This document shows, one piece after another, positions 14,548-22,193 of a DNA stretch of 25,255 bases. Where the stretch lies: assembly GCA_009779455.1 (NCBI GenBank), contig WREG01000002.1, positions 1-25,255 of the forward strand, read 5' to 3'. Source of the stretch: Oscillospiraceae bacterium (GTDB lineage Bacteria; Bacillota; Clostridia; Oscillospirales; Acutalibacteraceae). The notes beneath the pieces were generated by a model. That model did not search any database. It saw nothing but the letters and a program-made list of their open reading frames with translations, and was not told where the DNA came from. Position 1 is the stretch's first letter, and every line of letters starts with the position of its first letter. The position numbers and the translations under genes were made by a program.

Positions 14548-15897
14548 TTATTTTATAATATACATTCTGATAAGAGCCCCGAAAATTGAATTATAAAACA
14601 TATTAAACAAACGCATGAGGGCGTCAAGAAACGCGTTGCCCGTCGTGTCCGGCGGGGTAAGATCGGTCGCCAATGAATCCAGCGTGCCGTCGTCAATAAC
14701 AAAAGGCTGCGTACAGACAATTCCGCCTTCATTTATAATCTGCGCCCTTACATAAAACCCTACCTCGTCTGCAACTTCGGGATCGCAAAGGTCCAAAGCG
14801 CTGCCGGTGGCGATAATTTTACCGTAATTCGTAACCCATTCGATTACGTGGTCGTCAAGGTCGCTTGTAACGTCCAAAGTTATTGTAAAGCTGCTGTTGT
14901 CTACTGTAATGTCATTTATTTTGGCGTAATTACCGTTGCCCCTCGGCAGGCCTTCGCCGCCCAGCCTCGTATTGTCCCACTTTGAGCAAATATAAAACGT
15001 GCCGTTTTCCATAGCCGTCCTTAAGGCTTCATTTGTGTTCTCCGGCATTAAGAAAACCTCGCTTGAGCTGCCTATTGTTTCCAGCTTGTGGGAATCCGAA
15101 TTAGCGAAGCCCCATACGTTTTTCCCGCGCGGGACATTGACCTGCAAAACCCCGTCCCACACAAGACGGCCCTTGCTTCCGCTGTCCCCGTCGTTATAAG
15201 CTTCAAGGCCTATAAGCGAATTCTCATATTTTGTAAAAAGATCGGCAAAACGCAAAAAATCGTTTGATTCCAGCGCGTCCTCAACATTATTGATTTTATC
15301 AAGGATCGGATGGCTCGGATGGTTTATAAAGGAAAGCCCCCCGGCCTTGTCAACGCCTTTTGCCGATGTTTCGTAGTCATATTCTTTGCCCCAGTAAGAC
15401 TGGCCGTATTCGCAGAAAAAGCCGTTGATATGCGTCTTTGTCAATACGGCGGCGTTCAGTTCGATTCCCCTGTCAACGTCAAGCATTATCCTTCCGCCGC
15501 GGTCTTTGCCCTCAACCGTTATTTCCTCGTATCTGTCCTGCGGCACCGGCTTCAATACGTTTATGTAAGACTGGTAACCCAAAATCGGAACCAATTGGGG
15601 TTTGACGTTCCAGCCCCTGTTTATAACGCCGTGATCCGTTATCGCCAATATATCGTAGCCCTGTGCGTAATATTCTTCTACGGAGTCTGAAATTGTAGTT
15701 GACCCGTCGCTGTACAGCGTGTGCGCGTGAAGCTCTGTTTTATATCGGTTCCACGTACCGAAATCAACGGTTTCGTAAGGGTTTTTAATTTCAAGGAATG
15801 TTCTGCCAGACGCGGCGGACGCGTTTATCCCCGGAACTATAAACGCTGACAACATCAAAGCTGACAATATTATTGCCGTCAATTTTTTTGTTTTCAT
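14548..15897 (-). CDS. Secreted PHP-domain metal-dependent phosphoesterase-like protein
   Basis: A 449-residue exported protein. The signal peptide covers about 1-28 (KTKK, hydrophobic core, cleavage probably after ASA). The PHP fold follows with metal-binding motifs ELHAHTLYSDG (His57, His59), AITDHG (Asp88, His89), INHPSHP and ANSDSH. Residues about 330-420 form a beta-rich domain. The last about 27 residues (FLDALMRLFNMFYNSIFGALIRMYIIK at the C-terminus, split here as FLDALMRLFNMFY and NSIFGALIRM) look like a membrane-seeking helix. PHP proteins hydrolyse phosphoesters; the substrate here is unknown. The ATG has GAGGTG upstream and a consensus promoter. The gene is divergent from the fucose cluster. 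Confidence 0.82.
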   Translation of the reverse strand: MKTKKLTAIILSALMLSAFIVPGINASAASGRTFLEIKNPYETVDFGTWNRYKTELHAHTLYSDGSTTISDSVEEYYAQGYDILAITDHGVINRGWNVKPQLVPILGYQSYINVLKPVPQDRYEEITVEGKDRGGRIMLDVDRGIELNAAVLTKTHINGFFCEYGQSYWGKEYDYETSAKGVDKAGGLSFINHPSHPILDKINNVEDALESNDFLRFADLFTKYENSLIGLEAYNDGDSGSKGRLVWDGVLQVNVPRGKNVWGFANSDSHKLETIGSSSEVFLMPENTNEALRTAMENGTFYICSKWDNTRLGGEGLPRGNGNYAKINDITVDNSSFTITLDVTSDLDDHVIEWVTNYGKIIATGSALDLCDPEVADEVGFYVRAQIINEGGIVCTQPFVIDDGTLDSLATDLTPPDTTGNAFLDALMRLFNMFYNSIFGALIRMYIIK

Positions 15898-15932
15898 AAG
15901 CTTAACACCTCTATAATTATTAGTTTACATTG

Positions 15933-15961
15933 ATTATACATTAATTTTACAATGATTTCAA
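15933..15961 (-). promoter_or_regulatory. Promoter of the PHP-domain gene
   Basis: On the minus strand TTGAAA (15961-15956) and TATAAT (15938-15933) are 17 nt apart, about 35 nt upstream of the ATG at 15897. Both elements are near or at consensus. Confidence 0.75.
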
Positions 15962-15969
15962 GCATATTT

Positions 15970-16011
15970 AAAAAATAATTTATATTTATTAAAAAATAGT
16001 TTATATTTTCA
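15970..16011. repeat. Tandem 21-bp A-tract repeat upstream of the fucose promoter
   Basis: Two adjacent 21-nt copies (15970-15990 and 15991-16011) each begin AAAAAATA and continue with a TTTATATTT block; 17 of 21 positions match. A 21-nt period is two helical turns, so the A-tracts are in phase. The repeat ends 11 nt before the fucU -35 and could bend DNA or act as an UP element. Confidence 0.6.
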
Positions 16012-16022
16012 ATAATAATCAC

Positions 16023-16051
16023 TCGACAACCAAAAAATTTTATGCTACAAT
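16023..16051 (+). promoter_or_regulatory. Promoter of the fucose cluster
   Basis: TCGACA (16023-16028) and TACAAT (16046-16051) with 17-nt spacing, about 60 nt upstream of the fucU ATG. It is divergent from the PHP promoter. No clear catabolite-repression (cre) palindrome was seen near it. Confidence 0.65.
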
Positions 16052-16114
16052 AAATATGGAAAATAATATGAAAGAGTTCTATTTCTTTAATTTCATTAAA
16101 AGGCGGATTTTACA

Positions 16115-16540
16115 ATGTTAAAAGGCATCCCCGATATTATCTCCCCCGAACTGCTGAAAATTTTGGCCGAGATGGGCCACGGCGACGAAATTGTCATCGG
16201 CGACGGCAACTTCCCCGCCGCGTCCAACGCGAAAAAGCTTGTACGGGCCGACGGCCATTGCGTCCCGCCGCTTCTTGAAGCCATACTGAAGCTTTTCCCC
16301 CTCGACAAACACGTCGAAGCCCCCGTGGCCCTCATGGCTACGGCAGGCGGCGAAAGGCCCGAAATATGGGACGCTTATAAAGACATCATATTTGAATACG
16401 GCTTCACGACTAAAATTGAAGAGGTCGAGCGGTTCGCCTTTTATGAACGCGCACGGGACGCCTACGCCATAATCGCCACGGGGGAAACCGCGCTGTACGC
16501 CAATATAATCCTTAAAAAAGGCGTAAAGGTTGAAAATTAA
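16115..16540 (+). CDS. fucU: L-fucose mutarotase (RbsD/FucU family)
   Basis: A 141-residue member of the RbsD/FucU family, which interconverts sugar anomers before isomerisation. MLKGIPDIISPELLKILAEMG and GHGDEIVIGDGNFPA (21-35) are diagnostic, with His22 as the likely catalytic residue. RADGHCVPPLLEAILKLFPLD (44-64) and FYERARDAYAIIATGE (109-124) support FucU over RbsD, as does fucI in the same cluster. AAGGCGG precedes the ATG. The last residues (KVEN-stop) are encoded by a 26-nt palindrome and resemble the tails of AroK, RhaB and HflX. Confidence 0.92.
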   Translation: MLKGIPDIISPELLKILAEMGHGDEIVIGDGNFPAASNAKKLVRADGHCVPPLLEAILKLFPLDKHVEAPVALMATAGGERPEIWDAYKDIIFEYGFTTKIEEVERFAFYERARDAYAIIATGETALYANIILKKGVKVEN

Positions 16541-16552
16541 AATTTTCAACCT
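16527..16552. repeat. Perfect palindrome over the fucU stop codon
   Basis: Arms AGGTTGAAAATT and AATTTTCAACCT (12 bp each) flank AA. The left arm encodes the end of FucU and its TAA. No T-run follows. It may pause transcription or protect the 3' end of fucU mRNA. Confidence 0.75.
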
Positions 16553-16554
16553 CG

Positions 16555-16617
16555 GGAAGATTTATGCTTTTCGGCCATCGACCGAAATATTGTTTCACAA
16601 TACCGCATGAATCTTCC
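16555..16617 (+). other. Candidate structured RNA: three-way junction between fucU and the kinase gene
   Basis: Base pairing read directly from sequence: P1 is 13 bp with one U-G (GGAAGATTTATGC 16555-16567 with GCATGAATCTTCC 16605-16617). P2 is 6 bp (TTTCGG 16569-16574 with CCGAAA 16582-16587, 7-nt loop). P3 is 6 bp (TATTGT 16588-16593 with ACAATA 16597-16602, 3-nt loop). Only three junction bases are unpaired. It ends 26 nt before the kinase ATG. It matches no riboswitch or ribozyme core I know (no hammerhead CUGAUGA/GAAA). It may be a cis-regulatory or processing element, or a small mobile palindrome. Confidence 0.6.
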
Positions 16618-16642
16618 ACCCATCATCTTTAGGAGAAATCAT

Positions 16643-18115
16643 ATGAACAAACAGGTTTTAGCCTTCGATTTTGGCGCGTCAAGCGGCCGCGCGGTTTTGG
16701 GGCGGTTCGACGGCGAAAAAATAAATTTAAAAGAAATACACCGTTTCTCAAACGACCCCGTGAGCATAAACGGCGCTATTTACTGGGATATCCTTAGGCT
16801 TTTTCACGAGATAAAGCAGGGCATTTTAAAAGCAAAAGCCGAAGGCGGTTTTGAGAGCATAGGCATTGATACATGGGGCGTTGATTTCGGGCTTGTCGGC
16901 AGCGACGGCAGCCTTGTCGAGAACCCCGTCCATTATAGGGACAGCCGCAACGCGGGGATGATTGCCGAAGCGGAAAAATATATTTCTAAGGACGAATTAT
17001 ACGGTGTAACAGGCATACAATTTTTGGAATTCAACACGGTTTTCCAGCTTCTGTCCCTTATCAAAAACCGCCCGCACATAATTGAAAGAGCGGATAAATT
17101 GCTCATGCTCCCCGACCTTTTAAATTTTTTCCTCACGGGCGAAAAAACGACCGAATATTCCATCGCGACCACGACACAGCTTGTTGACATAAAAAATAAC
17201 GGCTGGTCGGCGGAAATAATGGATAAACTGAACATCCCGCAAAGCCTTTTTACCCCCATAATCAAAACAGGCTCGGCCGTGGGAGCTTTAAACGACGCGA
17301 TATGCGAAGAATTGGGAGTGCCGAAGGCTAAGGTCATAGCCGTGGCGTCACATGACACCGGGAGCGCCGTGACCGCCGTCCCCGCCATCGAAAAAGATTT
17401 CATTTTTATAAGCAGCGGCACATGGTCGCTGATGGGTACGGAGCTTGACGCGCCTATTATAGGCGAAAAATCAAGACGCTACGATATCACTAACGAAGGC
17501 GGCTATGGCTATTCCGTGGCCTTCCTGAAAAACATCTGCGGGCTTTGGCTCATACAGGAAACCCGACGCCAATACCAAAAAGAGGGGAAAGATTATTCCT
17601 ACGCCGACCTTGAACGCATGGCGGCACAGTCGGAACCGTTCAAATGCTTTATTGACCCCGACGCGCCGGAATTCGCCTCGCCTGGGGATATGCCGGGCAG
17701 GATAATTGAATACGCGAAGAAAACAGGTCAGCCCGTCCCCGAAAATACGGGCGAAATAATGCGCTGCATATATGAAAGCCTCGCGCTGAAATACCGTTAT
17801 ACCCTTGAAAATATTCTTGAATGCACCGGCAAAACATACGATAAAATCCATATCGTGGGCGGCGGCGCAAAAGACGGCTTCCTGTCGCAGATGGCCGCGA
17901 ATGCCTGCAATAAAACCGTTGTGGCGGGGCCTGCGGAAGCGACTGTTTTAGGCAATATCGCGGTGCAGCTGATCGCGTCGGGCGATATAAAATCCGTGGC
18001 GGAAGCGCGGGAAATTATTGCGGCTGGCGAAAACTTGAAAATTTATGAGCCATCCAGCTGCGGCGCGTGGGATAGCGCGTATGTTGATTTTAATAAGTTG
18101 AGAGTTGAGAATTGA
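16643..18115 (+). CDS. rhaB: Rhamnulokinase-family (RhaB-type) sugar kinase, probable L-fuculokinase
   Basis: A 490-residue FGGY/ASKHA-fold kinase that would phosphorylate a ketose in the cytoplasm. The phosphate loop is FDFGASSGR (8-16), followed by GIDTWGVDFGL (74-84). The likely catalytic base is Asp238 in SHDTGSAV. SSGTWSLMGTE (257-267) and IHIVGGGAKDGFLSQM, plus GPAEATVLGN, bind ATP. By sequence it is RhaB-like, but FucU and FucI flank it and no rhamnose gene is present, so L-fuculose is the likely substrate. The ATG at 16643 has AGGAG upstream; a start at 16607 lies inside the structured RNA. The C-terminal LRVEN and stop come from a TTGAGAR repeat. Confidence 0.88.
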   Translation: MNKQVLAFDFGASSGRAVLGRFDGEKINLKEIHRFSNDPVSINGAIYWDILRLFHEIKQGILKAKAEGGFESIGIDTWGVDFGLVGSDGSLVENPVHYRDSRNAGMIAEAEKYISKDELYGVTGIQFLEFNTVFQLLSLIKNRPHIIERADKLLMLPDLLNFFLTGEKTTEYSIATTTQLVDIKNNGWSAEIMDKLNIPQSLFTPIIKTGSAVGALNDAICEELGVPKAKVIAVASHDTGSAVTAVPAIEKDFIFISSGTWSLMGTELDAPIIGEKSRRYDITNEGGYGYSVAFLKNICGLWLIQETRRQYQKEGKDYSYADLERMAAQSEPFKCFIDPDAPEFASPGDMPGRIIEYAKKTGQPVPENTGEIMRCIYESLALKYRYTLENILECTGKTYDKIHIVGGGAKDGFLSQMAANACNKTVVAGPAEATVLGNIAVQLIASGDIKSVAEAREIIAAGENLKIYEPSSCGAWDSAYVDFNKLRVEN

Positions 18116-18170
18116 GAGTGGAGAATTTTTTGTTTTCCGTTATACATTTCTCTCAACTCTCAACTCTCAA
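18098..18170. repeat. Inverted pair of TTGAGAR heptamer arrays after the kinase gene
   Basis: Left arm: TTGAGAG, TTGAGAA, TTGAGAG (18098-18118) plus a degenerate TGGAGAA. Right arm: three CTCTCAA units (18150-18170). The arms pair over 21 bp with one mismatch and enclose 31 nt. The kinase stop codon (18113-18115) is inside the left arm. Confidence 0.88.
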
Positions 18171-18196
18171 TTAAATAAAGAAAGGATCTGACAAAA

Positions 18197-19150
18197 ATGT
18201 TACCGTTCTCACTCCAAAAAATCGTAGCCTTCTTCGTATCCATCTGCCTGTTTTTCTCTCTGTCCTTCCCCTTTTTAACCCCGGCCGCGCCGGAGTTCGC
18301 GCCGAAATATGAGGATGGGGAAATCCTCGTCAATTTCACCGTATTGGCCGACACGCATATCGAATCCTTCACCATTTCGCGCCAGCAATACCTTAAAAAA
18401 GCCCTTTTGGGTGCGAACGCGGCGAAGGGCGGCAGCGACGCGCTTTGCATTGTGGGCGACATGACCATGAACGGGCAGGAAACGGAATACGCCGTGCTTT
18501 ACGGCACTTTGGCTGCTTATTCAAAGTCCGCGAATTTCTTCCCCATAATAGGCAACCACGACACATGGAGCGGCGAAAGCTATGAAAAAGAGCTTGAAAG
18601 GTTCGCTGGCTATTACAACAACCTTATGGGCGGCGAAACCGATAAGGTTTATTACAGTAAGGTTGTAAACGGCTATTATTTTTTAGTTTTAGGCACGGAA
18701 AGGGACAACGGGGTGTCGTCCTATATATCGGAAACACAGCTTGACTGGTTTGCCGGCATTATGGAGGAGGCGTCGGCCTCCGGCAAGCCCGTATTCGTGT
18801 TCCACCACATGCCCCTCAACAACACGAACAACGTGCAGAACCAGTGGCCGGAGGGCGCAATGGGCGAGCAGTCCGACGCGGTTCAGGCCATAATGGAAGC
18901 CTATGACAACGTGTTCTTCTTCACGGGGCATCTCCATAATACCTATGACCACAGCGCTTTCTCCAAAATCGGCGATTCCCTTTACCTCGTAGACGGCCCC
19001 GTCTTCGGTCAGGGCGGCTATGGAAGCATTTTAGATCCCGGCAAAGGCTGGCAGGTCGAGGGGTATGCCGATAAAGTCGTATTGCGGGCGAGGAATTTCA
19101 TACAAAATGAATGGTATGAAACGTATGAATATGAGATACCGTTAAATTAA
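18197..19150 (+). CDS. Exported calcineurin-like metallophosphoesterase
   Basis: A 317-residue protein with an N-terminal signal or anchor (hydrophobic about 9-29), so exported. The two-metal site of calcineurin-like phosphoesterases is complete: VLADTH (Asp52, His54), IVGDMT (Asp88), IIGNHD (Asn120, His121), FHHMP (His203/204) and TGHLHN (His245, His247). The substrate is unknown. AAAGGA lies about 13 nt before the ATG. It lies between the kinase and an APH-like gene, only 2 nt from the latter, inside the fucose cluster. An extracytoplasmic phosphatase is not a normal part of fucose catabolism; it might release phosphate from a glycan or lipid substrate. Confidence 0.87.
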   Translation: MLPFSLQKIVAFFVSICLFFSLSFPFLTPAAPEFAPKYEDGEILVNFTVLADTHIESFTISRQQYLKKALLGANAAKGGSDALCIVGDMTMNGQETEYAVLYGTLAAYSKSANFFPIIGNHDTWSGESYEKELERFAGYYNNLMGGETDKVYYSKVVNGYYFLVLGTERDNGVSSYISETQLDWFAGIMEEASASGKPVFVFHHMPLNNTNNVQNQWPEGAMGEQSDAVQAIMEAYDNVFFFTGHLHNTYDHSAFSKIGDSLYLVDGPVFGQGGYGSILDPGKGWQVEGYADKVVLRARNFIQNEWYETYEYEIPLN

Positions 19151-19152
19151 TA

Positions 19153-20121
19153 ATGACCAGTTTCACAAAAAAGGAATATCCTAAAGAAATATTAAACCGA
19201 ATCGCAAAAAAAGCGAACTTAGGGGGAATTATTTCAATTACCCCCCTGACCGACGGCGAATTTAACAGCGCGTACAGGCTCGAAACGGGAAAAGGGCGGT
19301 TTTTGCTTAAAATCGCCCCCGAAAAAAACGCCGAGGTTTTGACATACGAGCGGGACATAGCCGAAACCGAATTATTCGTTTATTCATTGATTAAAAATAC
19401 CGGCATCCCCGTCCCAGACGTTATTTATTCCGATTTTTCTAAAGAAATCATCCCGGCGGACTGGTATATTTTAAGTTTTTTGACGGGCGAACCGATGAAT
19501 AAATGCCGCCTTAAAAAAGACGAAAAAAACAAGGTCATGTACCGCTTGGGCGAAATAACGGCGGAACTCCATAATATTGAATGCGAAGATTTCGGTTACC
19601 GCCAATGCGGTTTACACGATAATTGGTTTACGGCCTACAGTTCAATGATGCAAAATATCATGCAGGACTCGAAGAAAAAGAATATACGGATACCCTGCGA
19701 GAAAAAGATTGCCGATATAATACCGAAGGCCGAAAAGATACTGCGGAATGTGAAAAAGCCGAGATTGACCCATTTCGACCTTTGGGCGGGGAACATTTTT
19801 ATAGACGGCAACAAAGAAATCGAGGCCATAATCGACACCGAAAGAAGCTATTTCGGAGACCCTTTGGGGGATTTCGTGAATTTCAGCTTTTTCGGCCTGC
19901 CCCACGGGGTCCTTATCGACGGGTACAACAGCCGGGCGGCAAATCCCTTTGAAAAAACCGACGAGACCGTGACGCGGATAAACCTGATGAGGCTGTATCT
20001 GGGGCTTATCATGCATACGGAAACAAATTACAGGAACCGTAAAACGTCCGGCATGTACATTTTCAAAAAGGTTTATTCTAACTGCATAATAAGAATTGCA
20101 TTGAAAAATATAAAACTGTAA
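19153..20121 (+). CDS. APH/choline-kinase-fold phosphotransferase
   Basis: A 322-residue cytoplasmic protein with the aminoglycoside phosphotransferase (APH) fold. The N-lobe has FNSAYRLETGKGRFLLKI with Lys53 as the likely ATP lysine. The catalytic loop is LTHFDLWAGNIFID (205-218: His207, Asp209, Asn214), and the metal-binding Asp is Asp228 in IIDTERSYFGDP. Members phosphorylate antibiotics, choline, homoserine, fructosamines and other small molecules, so substrate cannot be set by fold. Its position 2 nt after the phosphoesterase and just before fucI suggests a metabolic kinase rather than resistance. No strong ribosome site precedes the ATG, so translation is probably coupled. Confidence 0.85.
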   Translation: MTSFTKKEYPKEILNRIAKKANLGGIISITPLTDGEFNSAYRLETGKGRFLLKIAPEKNAEVLTYERDIAETELFVYSLIKNTGIPVPDVIYSDFSKEIIPADWYILSFLTGEPMNKCRLKKDEKNKVMYRLGEITAELHNIECEDFGYRQCGLHDNWFTAYSSMMQNIMQDSKKKNIRIPCEKKIADIIPKAEKILRNVKKPRLTHFDLWAGNIFIDGNKEIEAIIDTERSYFGDPLGDFVNFSFFGLPHGVLIDGYNSRAANPFEKTDETVTRINLMRLYLGLIMHTETNYRNRKTSGMYIFKKVYSNCIIRIALKNIKL

Positions 20122-20136
20122 AGGAAGGTTAACATT

Positions 20137-21942
20137 ATGTCATATCCAAAAATAGGCATAAGGCCCATCATAGACGGCCGCTGGGGCGGCGTCCGCGAGA
20201 GCCTTGAAGAGAAAACCATGAGCATGGCGAAGGCCGCGAAGGAATTAATTGAGGCGAACTGCCGCTATTCAGACGGCGCGGCGGCCATCTGCGTCATTTC
20301 CCCCTGCACAATAGGCGGCGGGACGGAAGCCGCGAAATGCGCGGAATTCTTTGAGACGCAAAACGTCACCGCCACGCTGTCCGTCACCCCCTGCTGGTGC
20401 TACGGCAGCGAGACCATGGACATGGACCCGAACACCATAAAAGCCGTTTGGGGCTTCAACGGCACGGAGCGGCCCGGCGCGGTTTATCTCGCGGCGGTTT
20501 TGGCCGCCCACGCCCAAAAAGGCCTGCCCGCGTTCTCGATTTACGGCCATGACGTGCAGGACGTGACCGACAACGGGATACCCTGCGACGTAAAAGAGAA
20601 AATACTGCGTTTCGCCCGCGCCGCTCTGACCGCCGGGCAGATGAAGGGCAAGACATACGTCGGCATCGGCGCGGTTTCGATGGGCATCTACGGTTCCTAC
20701 TGCGACGCGGCCTTCTATCAGAATTACCTCGGCATCCGCCCCGAATGGACGGATATGTGCGAGATAAGCCGCAGGATAGAACTGGGTATCTACGACCATG
20801 AGGAATACGAAAAAGCCCTTAAATGGACGAAAGAAAACTGCAAAGAGGGCATGGATATCAACGATGTTGACGTGGGCAGGGATAAAAAGGACGCTGACTG
20901 GGAATTCTGTGTAAAGATGACCCTTATCTGCCGCGACATCATGCTCGGCAATAAAAAGCTCGACAGCGTGAAGCCCGTCGGGGACGAAGCCCCCAAAGCG
21001 GGAGCCTTGGATACGGGCTGGCATGAGGAAGCCCTCGGCAAAAACGCCATATTGAGCGGTTTCCAGGGTCAGAGGCAATGGACGGACTACCTCCCCAACG
21101 GCGATTTCACCGAAGCGATACTGAATTCAAGTTTCGACTGGAACGGCAAAAAGGAGCCGCTGACATTCGCCACCGAAAACGACGGCCTGAACGGCGTTTC
21201 CATGCTTTTCGGCAAGCTTCTGACGGGTACGGCCAGCATTTTCGCCGACGTGCGGACTTATTGGAGCCCCGACGCCTACGAGCGCGTCACGGGCAAAAAG
21301 CCCGAGGGCCTTGCGGCGAACGGCTTTATACACCTCATAAATTCAGGCGCGGCCGCCCTTGACGGCACCGCCGCCGCTAAGAACGAGAGCGGCGAAGCTG
21401 CCATAAAACCTTGGTGGGATATAAATGACAACGATATAAAGGCCATGCTTGAAGCTACCGACTGGTGCCCCGCCAACAGGGGCTATTTCAGGGGCGGCGG
21501 CTATTCCTCCCACTTCAAGACCCTCGCGGAGCTGCCCGTGACCATGATACGGGTGAACATCACAGAGGGCGTGGGGCCGACTTTGCAGATAGCCGAAGGC
21601 TACACCGTGACCCTGCCCGACGACGCCAACGATATACTTTGGAAAAGGACGGACGCCACCTGGCCGACCACATGGTTTGCGCCGAGATTAACGGGCGAAA
21701 ACGCCTTCAAAGACGTATATTCCGTAATGGCGAACTGGGGCGCGAACCACGGCTCGCTGACCGTGGGGCATATAGGCAAGGATTTGATAACGCTGGCGAG
21801 TATGCTCAGAATCCCCGTATCAATGCACAATGTCGAGGATAAGGACATATACAGGCCGCACGCCTGGGCTGCTTTTGGCACGAAATGCCTTGAGAGCGCG
21901 GATTATAAGGCGTGTGAGGCGTATGGGCCGCTTTATAAATAA
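20137..21942 (+). CDS. fucI: L-fucose isomerase
   Basis: A 601-residue manganese-dependent aldose-ketose isomerase converting L-fucose to L-fuculose (many also act on D-arabinose). It aligns with the E. coli enzyme across its length. Metal and catalytic residues are Glu347 (FATENDGLNGV), Asp371 (FADVRTYWSP) and His537 (NWGANHGS), matching Glu337, Asp361 and His528. The N-terminal start PKIGIRPIIDGRWGGVRES and the SVTPCWCYGSETMDMDP block are also typical. AAGGAAGG precedes the ATG. It closes the fucose cluster; no terminator is visible before the next gene, 17 nt on. Confidence 0.97.
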   Translation: MSYPKIGIRPIIDGRWGGVRESLEEKTMSMAKAAKELIEANCRYSDGAAAICVISPCTIGGGTEAAKCAEFFETQNVTATLSVTPCWCYGSETMDMDPNTIKAVWGFNGTERPGAVYLAAVLAAHAQKGLPAFSIYGHDVQDVTDNGIPCDVKEKILRFARAALTAGQMKGKTYVGIGAVSMGIYGSYCDAAFYQNYLGIRPEWTDMCEISRRIELGIYDHEEYEKALKWTKENCKEGMDINDVDVGRDKKDADWEFCVKMTLICRDIMLGNKKLDSVKPVGDEAPKAGALDTGWHEEALGKNAILSGFQGQRQWTDYLPNGDFTEAILNSSFDWNGKKEPLTFATENDGLNGVSMLFGKLLTGTASIFADVRTYWSPDAYERVTGKKPEGLAANGFIHLINSGAAALDGTAAAKNESGEAAIKPWWDINDNDIKAMLEATDWCPANRGYFRGGGYSSHFKTLAELPVTMIRVNITEGVGPTLQIAEGYTVTLPDDANDILWKRTDATWPTTWFAPRLTGENAFKDVYSVMANWGANHGSLTVGHIGKDLITLASMLRIPVSMHNVEDKDIYRPHAWAAFGTKCLESADYKACEAYGPLYK

Positions 21943-21959
21943 GATAGGAGATGAATTCA

Positions 21960-22193
21960 ATGGGCGAAATGATCTTAAACGTCAACACTCTGCCGGATCA
22001 TTTATTCCGCTATATCCGTAGCGATAAAATAAAATTTAATGAAGAAAACGGCGTTATTACGTTAACGCCCGTTGCCGATGTAACGGAGCGCGCAATGGCG
22101 GCCATAGACCGTTTGCAGGGAATGTTTTCAGGCAAATTGTCAACGGAAGATTTTATAGCGCAAAAACAAACAGAAAAGGATCTGGAATTATGA
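21960..22193 (+). CDS. Putative antitoxin of a VapBC-type pair
   Basis: A 77-residue protein. The first half (MILNVNTLPDHLFRYIRSDK, then KFNEENGVITLTPV) is consistent with a small DNA-binding antitoxin domain. The C-terminal part (MFSGKLSTEDFIAQKQTEKDLEL, shown split as GKLSTEDF and KQTEKDLEL) is the charged toxin-binding type of tail. The ATG at 21960 is preferred over 21951 because AGGAG (21946-21950) is 9 nt before it. The stop overlaps the PIN gene start by ATGA. Identification rests mainly on the partner. Confidence 0.7.
   Translation: MGEMILNVNTLPDHLFRYIRSDKIKFNEENGVITLTPVADVTERAMAAIDRLQGMFSGKLSTEDFIAQKQTEKDLEL

Noticed and set aside
16555..16617. tRNA gene or hammerhead ribozyme for the three-way structure
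   Set aside because: No T-loop GTTCRA or anticodon arm, only two inner hairpins; the hammerhead core CUGAUGA and GAAA are absent.
16643..18115. Rhamnose utilisation as the pathway
   Set aside because: The kinase is RhaB-like, but FucU and FucI are both fucose-type and no rhamnose isomerase or aldolase is present.
19153..20121. Antibiotic resistance gene (aminoglycoside kinase)
   Set aside because: Only the general fold matches; context is metabolic and no mobile element or resistance gene accompanies it.
20269..21078. 269-codon open frame antisense to fucI
   Set aside because: It mirrors the codon pattern of fucI, has no ribosome site and no recognisable motif; FucI itself aligns fully with its family.
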